Assembly (NCBI GenBank): GCA_024398955.1
Contig: JAKSIG010000007.1
Coordinates: 1 to 64,000, forward strand
DNA length: 64,000 nt
Direction of reading: 5' to 3'
Source: Fibrobacter sp.
Lineage (GTDB): Bacteria > Fibrobacterota > Fibrobacteria > Fibrobacterales > Fibrobacteraceae
Made by a program: the position numbers and the translations under genes. The notes beneath the pieces were generated by a model, which saw nothing but the letters and a program-made list of their open reading frames with translations, was not told where the DNA came from and made no database searches. Below, in pieces: positions 61,027-64,000 of this stretch. How positions within the stretch are numbered: position 1 is the first letter of the stretch; every line of letters begins with the position of its first letter.

Positions 61027-64000
61027 ATGAATCGTTTATTTTCCAATCGTTTTTATAAAGTCAACACTTGCCTTTTGATAGCCCTGGTTTTTGCCTTGGC
61101 GCCGTTTTGTTTTGCCGTTGACACCCTGGAAGTTTTTGCTATTCGCGTACAGTTTGCCAAAGAGGAGACTGATAATTCGCTGACAACGGGTAATGGCACT
61201 TTTGATTCCGATGTAAAGAAGAAGGACGCCTATAAGCTTGACCCTCCGGGCATGAGAAACAGTGTTCCGTACTGGAAAAAGCATTTTGATTTTGCCAACG
61301 CCTACTTTAACAAGGCCAGCAATGGGAATCTGGTAATCAAGTCCAGAATTTTCCCGGAAGAGGGATCCAGTGCCTACAAGCTGAAAAAGCAGATTATTGA
61401 CTATAATCGTACAAGCAAGATGGATGGTGAAAAGACTGCGGAATTTGATGATGCCCGCAGCCGAGACTATCTGCAGTTTGTGTACGATGCTGTAATGGCC
61501 GCCCACGAATCAGGCAATTCGCCGTTTAATGAACCTCTGCCGAAAAGTTCTAACACCAGGCGAGCCTTTATGATTATTCATGCAGGGGCCAGCCGACTGG
61601 TGGACGGTGGTAGCATGGGTACGAATCATGCGGATACCCCGGCCGACTTTATGGATGTCTATATCGGCGGCGATGTATGGGAGTATTTGCCGGACACCCT
61701 GAAGCATATTGCCTACGATGCTGCTGTGGATTCGCTAAAGACGGGCATTGTTCTGGAGGAATCCGCAATAGATACCTTGCGTTCGATCATGGTCATGAGC
61801 GAAACCGCCTCTCAGGATGGATTGAACTGGGGCGTGAACGGTATACTTGTCAGTCAGATTGGTCGCGAGCTGGGAATGCCCAATACTTACGATGTCATGA
61901 AGGGTATTTCTCGCCTGGGCTATTTCGACATGATGGACTTTGCCGGCTACAATGCAGGCAACGGTTTCTTGCCCTCTATGCCTGCTGCCTGGGAACGTTC
62001 CTATATGGGCTGGAGCGGTGTGAGGGAAATTCGCCCTGTGGCCGGCAAGAAAATTTCTGTGGATGTGGCTGCTGCGGGTTCTGGCGCCTGTGCTTCTTCT
62101 AAAGGCAAGAACGGCTGCGCTGAAATCGTAAAGGTCCCCCTGAATGCTTCTGAATACCTGCTGATCGAAAATCGCCAGCGTTCCTGGAATAAGGATGGCT
62201 CTGTAAGCGTTGTGCTTGGCGATCCGGATGAAGGTTCGGACACCTTGATTAGAACCGTTCCTGTGGACAGCTTGAATCTTGTTTTTGAAGATAGCGTTTG
62301 CGTAAAGGGGAAGTGCAGCCCGAACAAGAAGAAGGCTAGCGGCATCATTCTGGATGTGAACTCCTTTGATGCAGGGCTTCCTGCCAGCGGTATTGCCGTA
62401 TGGAAGGTAAACGAATGGTATTTGCGTCAAACTTTGGAATATGGCATCGCCAATTTCTGGGGTGGCGATACCTTGCGCGATCACCAGTTTGGCTTGTCTC
62501 TGATTGAGGCCGACGGCATATTGAGCATTGGCAAGACCTTCCAGAATGCCCTGGGCGAAGATACCTATGACTATGGAAGCGGAACGGATCTCTTGCCCCA
62601 TTTGCGTGTTGCCGATAAGTCTTCGGGCAAGAAGTTTGACACTGTAAGCGTTATTAACCCTACGGGTTATGCCAACACCATGACTACCTTGGGCGGCTAT
62701 ACCGGCATCAAGATTGCAGTTTCTGTACCTAAGGATTTCCGCAAGGAAATGACCGCCAATAGCTTTATGGGCGATAGCGTGCTGAATTTTGCGGCCCCCA
62801 TCATTACTGTAACGGTAAGCATTGATGATGGTAGCATTGATGGTTGCCAGTTCCCCAGGGAAATTGGCTTGAATACGCAGGTTCGAGGTGCAGTCTTTGT
62901 TGAAAATCCTGAAAAGGAAGGCGAAAAAATTGTTGTGGTTGCCGCCGAGGATGGAACATTGCAGGTCTTTAGCGCACTTGGGGATACGCTGTTTGATGCC
63001 GATACCCTTATGACCAGGACTGTGATGTCCAATAAGGCTGTAGAAAAACAGATTCCTCTGTATCGCGTAAGCTTCGGAAACGGCCCCCTTGTAGGTGTCG
63101 CTAGTGATGGCAAGTACGTTTATGGCTTGCACAAGAGGCGCCTGGTTCGCATTCAGTTTGAAAGCGAGGCCTATGCCAGCGAGAAATCCCTGGACGTGGA
63201 TTCCGTAACTTCGGGACCTGTAATTGTCGGTGGCGACCTTTGGTTTGCCTCCAATGGTGTTATCAGGAATGTAAATGTCAAGGATGGAAAATTCCAGAAG
63301 GGCACGGACATTCAGACTGCTGTCGAAGGCAGGATTACTGATGTTTCTTATTGCGGTGAAGATAAGGATGGTAATGTAGTGCTCGCCTTTGCTAGCGATG
63401 CAGGGGAACTTGGCTTTGGCAATAAGGAAGGGAAGGATGCCTTCTACGAGAAGGTTCCTGTAAAGATTGCCGGTACAGACAGGTCCTATCGCATTGTATG
63501 CACGGATCTTGACCGCGATGGCGTTGAAGAGGCGATTGCCGTTGGTAGCCGCGGAACCGTAGCTGTAAGAAAGCGCGACGCCTCTGGCTTGCTGTGGACC
63601 AAGAATTATTCCCGCGGTGCTGCTGGCACAAGTGGCCTGAAGGATGAAACCAGTGGGGTCGCCTTGGGCGATATCAATGGTGATGGCTATCCCGAAATTG
63701 TATTCCTTGGAGACAATCTGCTCTATGCTCTGGATCGCTTTGGCCTGCCTGTAGCGGGATTCCCTGCAAAAATTTCAAAGGGTTCTCCCGTATTTGGATT
63801 CTATAGCGACCCCCTGATTGTGGATGTAACAGGCGACGATATTCCCGAAATTCTTGTTCCTAGCAGCGATGGCCTGGTGTACGCCTTTACGGAAAAGGGA
63901 AAGATGGTGACAGCGCAGTTCCCGTTGGCGGCCGGCAGCTTTGAGTATGTTGATTCCCTCGCACAGATCCAGCCCATGAGTATCTTTGTGATGGATGCCG
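61027..64000 (+). CDS. M6-protease-like secreted protein with FG-GAP repeats, partial (right end missing)
   Basis: The open frame from ATG 61027 (GAGGATGTG upstream) runs without a stop to the window edge, at least 991 codons. It has a signal peptide (to about residue 30), then a region like M6/immune inhibitor A metalloproteases. Where those have GxxxHExxHxLGLPDxYD, this reads GILVSQIGRELGMPNTYD, so both zinc-binding His are gone. Later parts have beta-rich modules and FG-GAP/VCBS-like units such as LGDINGDGYPEIVFLGD and VDVTGDDIPEILVPSSDG. It is probably a non-catalytic surface or secretion-related protein. It lies 57 nt after the LolB-like gene. Confidence 0.75.
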   Translation, partial: MNRLFSNRFYKVNTCLLIALVFALAPFCFAVDTLEVFAIRVQFAKEETDNSLTTGNGTFDSDVKKKDAYKLDPPGMRNSVPYWKKHFDFANAYFNKASNGNLVIKSRIFPEEGSSAYKLKKQIIDYNRTSKMDGEKTAEFDDARSRDYLQFVYDAVMAAHESGNSPFNEPLPKSSNTRRAFMIIHAGASRLVDGGSMGTNHADTPADFMDVYIGGDVWEYLPDTLKHIAYDAAVDSLKTGIVLEESAIDTLRSIMVMSETASQDGLNWGVNGILVSQIGRELGMPNTYDVMKGISRLGYFDMMDFAGYNAGNGFLPSMPAAWERSYMGWSGVREIRPVAGKKISVDVAAAGSGACASSKGKNGCAEIVKVPLNASEYLLIENRQRSWNKDGSVSVVLGDPDEGSDTLIRTVPVDSLNLVFEDSVCVKGKCSPNKKKASGIILDVNSFDAGLPASGIAVWKVNEWYLRQTLEYGIANFWGGDTLRDHQFGLSLIEADGILSIGKTFQNALGEDTYDYGSGTDLLPHLRVADKSSGKKFDTVSVINPTGYANTMTTLGGYTGIKIAVSVPKDFRKEMTANSFMGDSVLNFAAPIITVTVSIDDGSIDGCQFPREIGLNTQVRGAVFVENPEKEGEKIVVVAAEDGTLQVFSALGDTLFDADTLMTRTVMSNKAVEKQIPLYRVSFGNGPLVGVASDGKYVYGLHKRRLVRIQFESEAYASEKSLDVDSVTSGPVIVGGDLWFASNGVIRNVNVKDGKFQKGTDIQTAVEGRITDVSYCGEDKDGNVVLAFASDAGELGFGNKEGKDAFYEKVPVKIAGTDRSYRIVCTDLDRDGVEEAIAVGSRGTVAVRKRDASGLLWTKNYSRGAAGTSGLKDETSGVALGDINGDGYPEIVFLGDNLLYALDRFGLPVAGFPAKISKGSPVFGFYSDPLIVDVTGDDIPEILVPSSDGLVYAFTEKGKMVTAQFPLAAGSFEYVDSLAQIQPMSIFVMDA

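Overview
The window most likely comes from a cellulolytic member of Fibrobacterota (Fibrobacter or a close relative). The evidence is indirect but consistent. There are several secreted glycoside hydrolases (two GH5, one GH8) and a CE4 esterase with a CBM6. Many secreted proteins end in a type-A sorting-like domain of the kind used by type IX secretion. Ser-rich or Pro/Thr-rich linkers follow lipoprotein signal peptides. TATATT-like -10 boxes sit just after terminators, and intergenic DNA is AT-rich. No rRNA or tRNA gene was seen.

Region 1 (1-6.9 kb) is an accessory defence island. A rearranged CRISPR array (type III/I-like repeat ending ATTAAGAC) runs off the left edge. It carries a 447-bp tandem duplication and is interrupted by hairpin elements that recur elsewhere in the window. 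To its right lie two tiny membrane-peptide ORFs behind a duplicated upstream segment, a Csx20-family putative ring nuclease, and a CARF-adenosine deaminase (Cad1). A sigma-54 AAA+ activator without a sensor domain overlaps cad1 by TAATG. Next, a very good -24/-12 (sigma-54) promoter with an upstream palindrome drives a sigma-70-like protein. Together these look like a type III cyclic-oligoadenylate effector module wired to a transcriptional cascade (sigma-54 activator, then an alternative sigma factor). This is the most novel-looking system here. No cas10 or other core cas gene is visible; they would have to lie outside the window.

Region 2 (6.9-28 kb) is mostly core genes: uup, ackA, folD, an FKBP isomerase, argA-folE, glgA and dsbD. 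They are interspersed with secreted proteins (cadherin-like adhesin, CE4-CBM6 esterase, alpha/beta hydrolase) and a SIR2-like protein. Upstream of the SIR2 gene are three 36-bp inverted-repeat units. An unrelated intergenic region (25.8-26.05 kb) contains three more 36-bp units with the same geometry but different arms.

Region 3 (28-36 kb) has an ECF sigma factor, a beta-propeller protein with a sorting domain, a lipoprotein, a CCA/poly(A) polymerase-type nucleotidyltransferase, a GT2 glycosyltransferase, lpxA, and a GH5 lipoprotein cellulase.

Region 4 (36-46.4 kb) is a tight six-gene operon for the cell surface: a carbohydrate-binding-like protein, three related outer-membrane barrels, a lipoprotein, and a GH18-like protein that lacks the catalytic Glu. 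An IS200 transposase remnant follows.

Region 5 (46.8-64 kb) contains a GH5 cellulase, a probably highly expressed small secreted protein, and a GH8 cellulase. A BatD-like/MoxR/glycosyltransferase group comes next. The last cluster is purA, a Crp/Fnr regulator, a PASTA protein, a TPR lipoprotein, a LolB/DUF4292-like lipoprotein, and an M6-protease-like protein with a destroyed zinc site that runs off the right edge.
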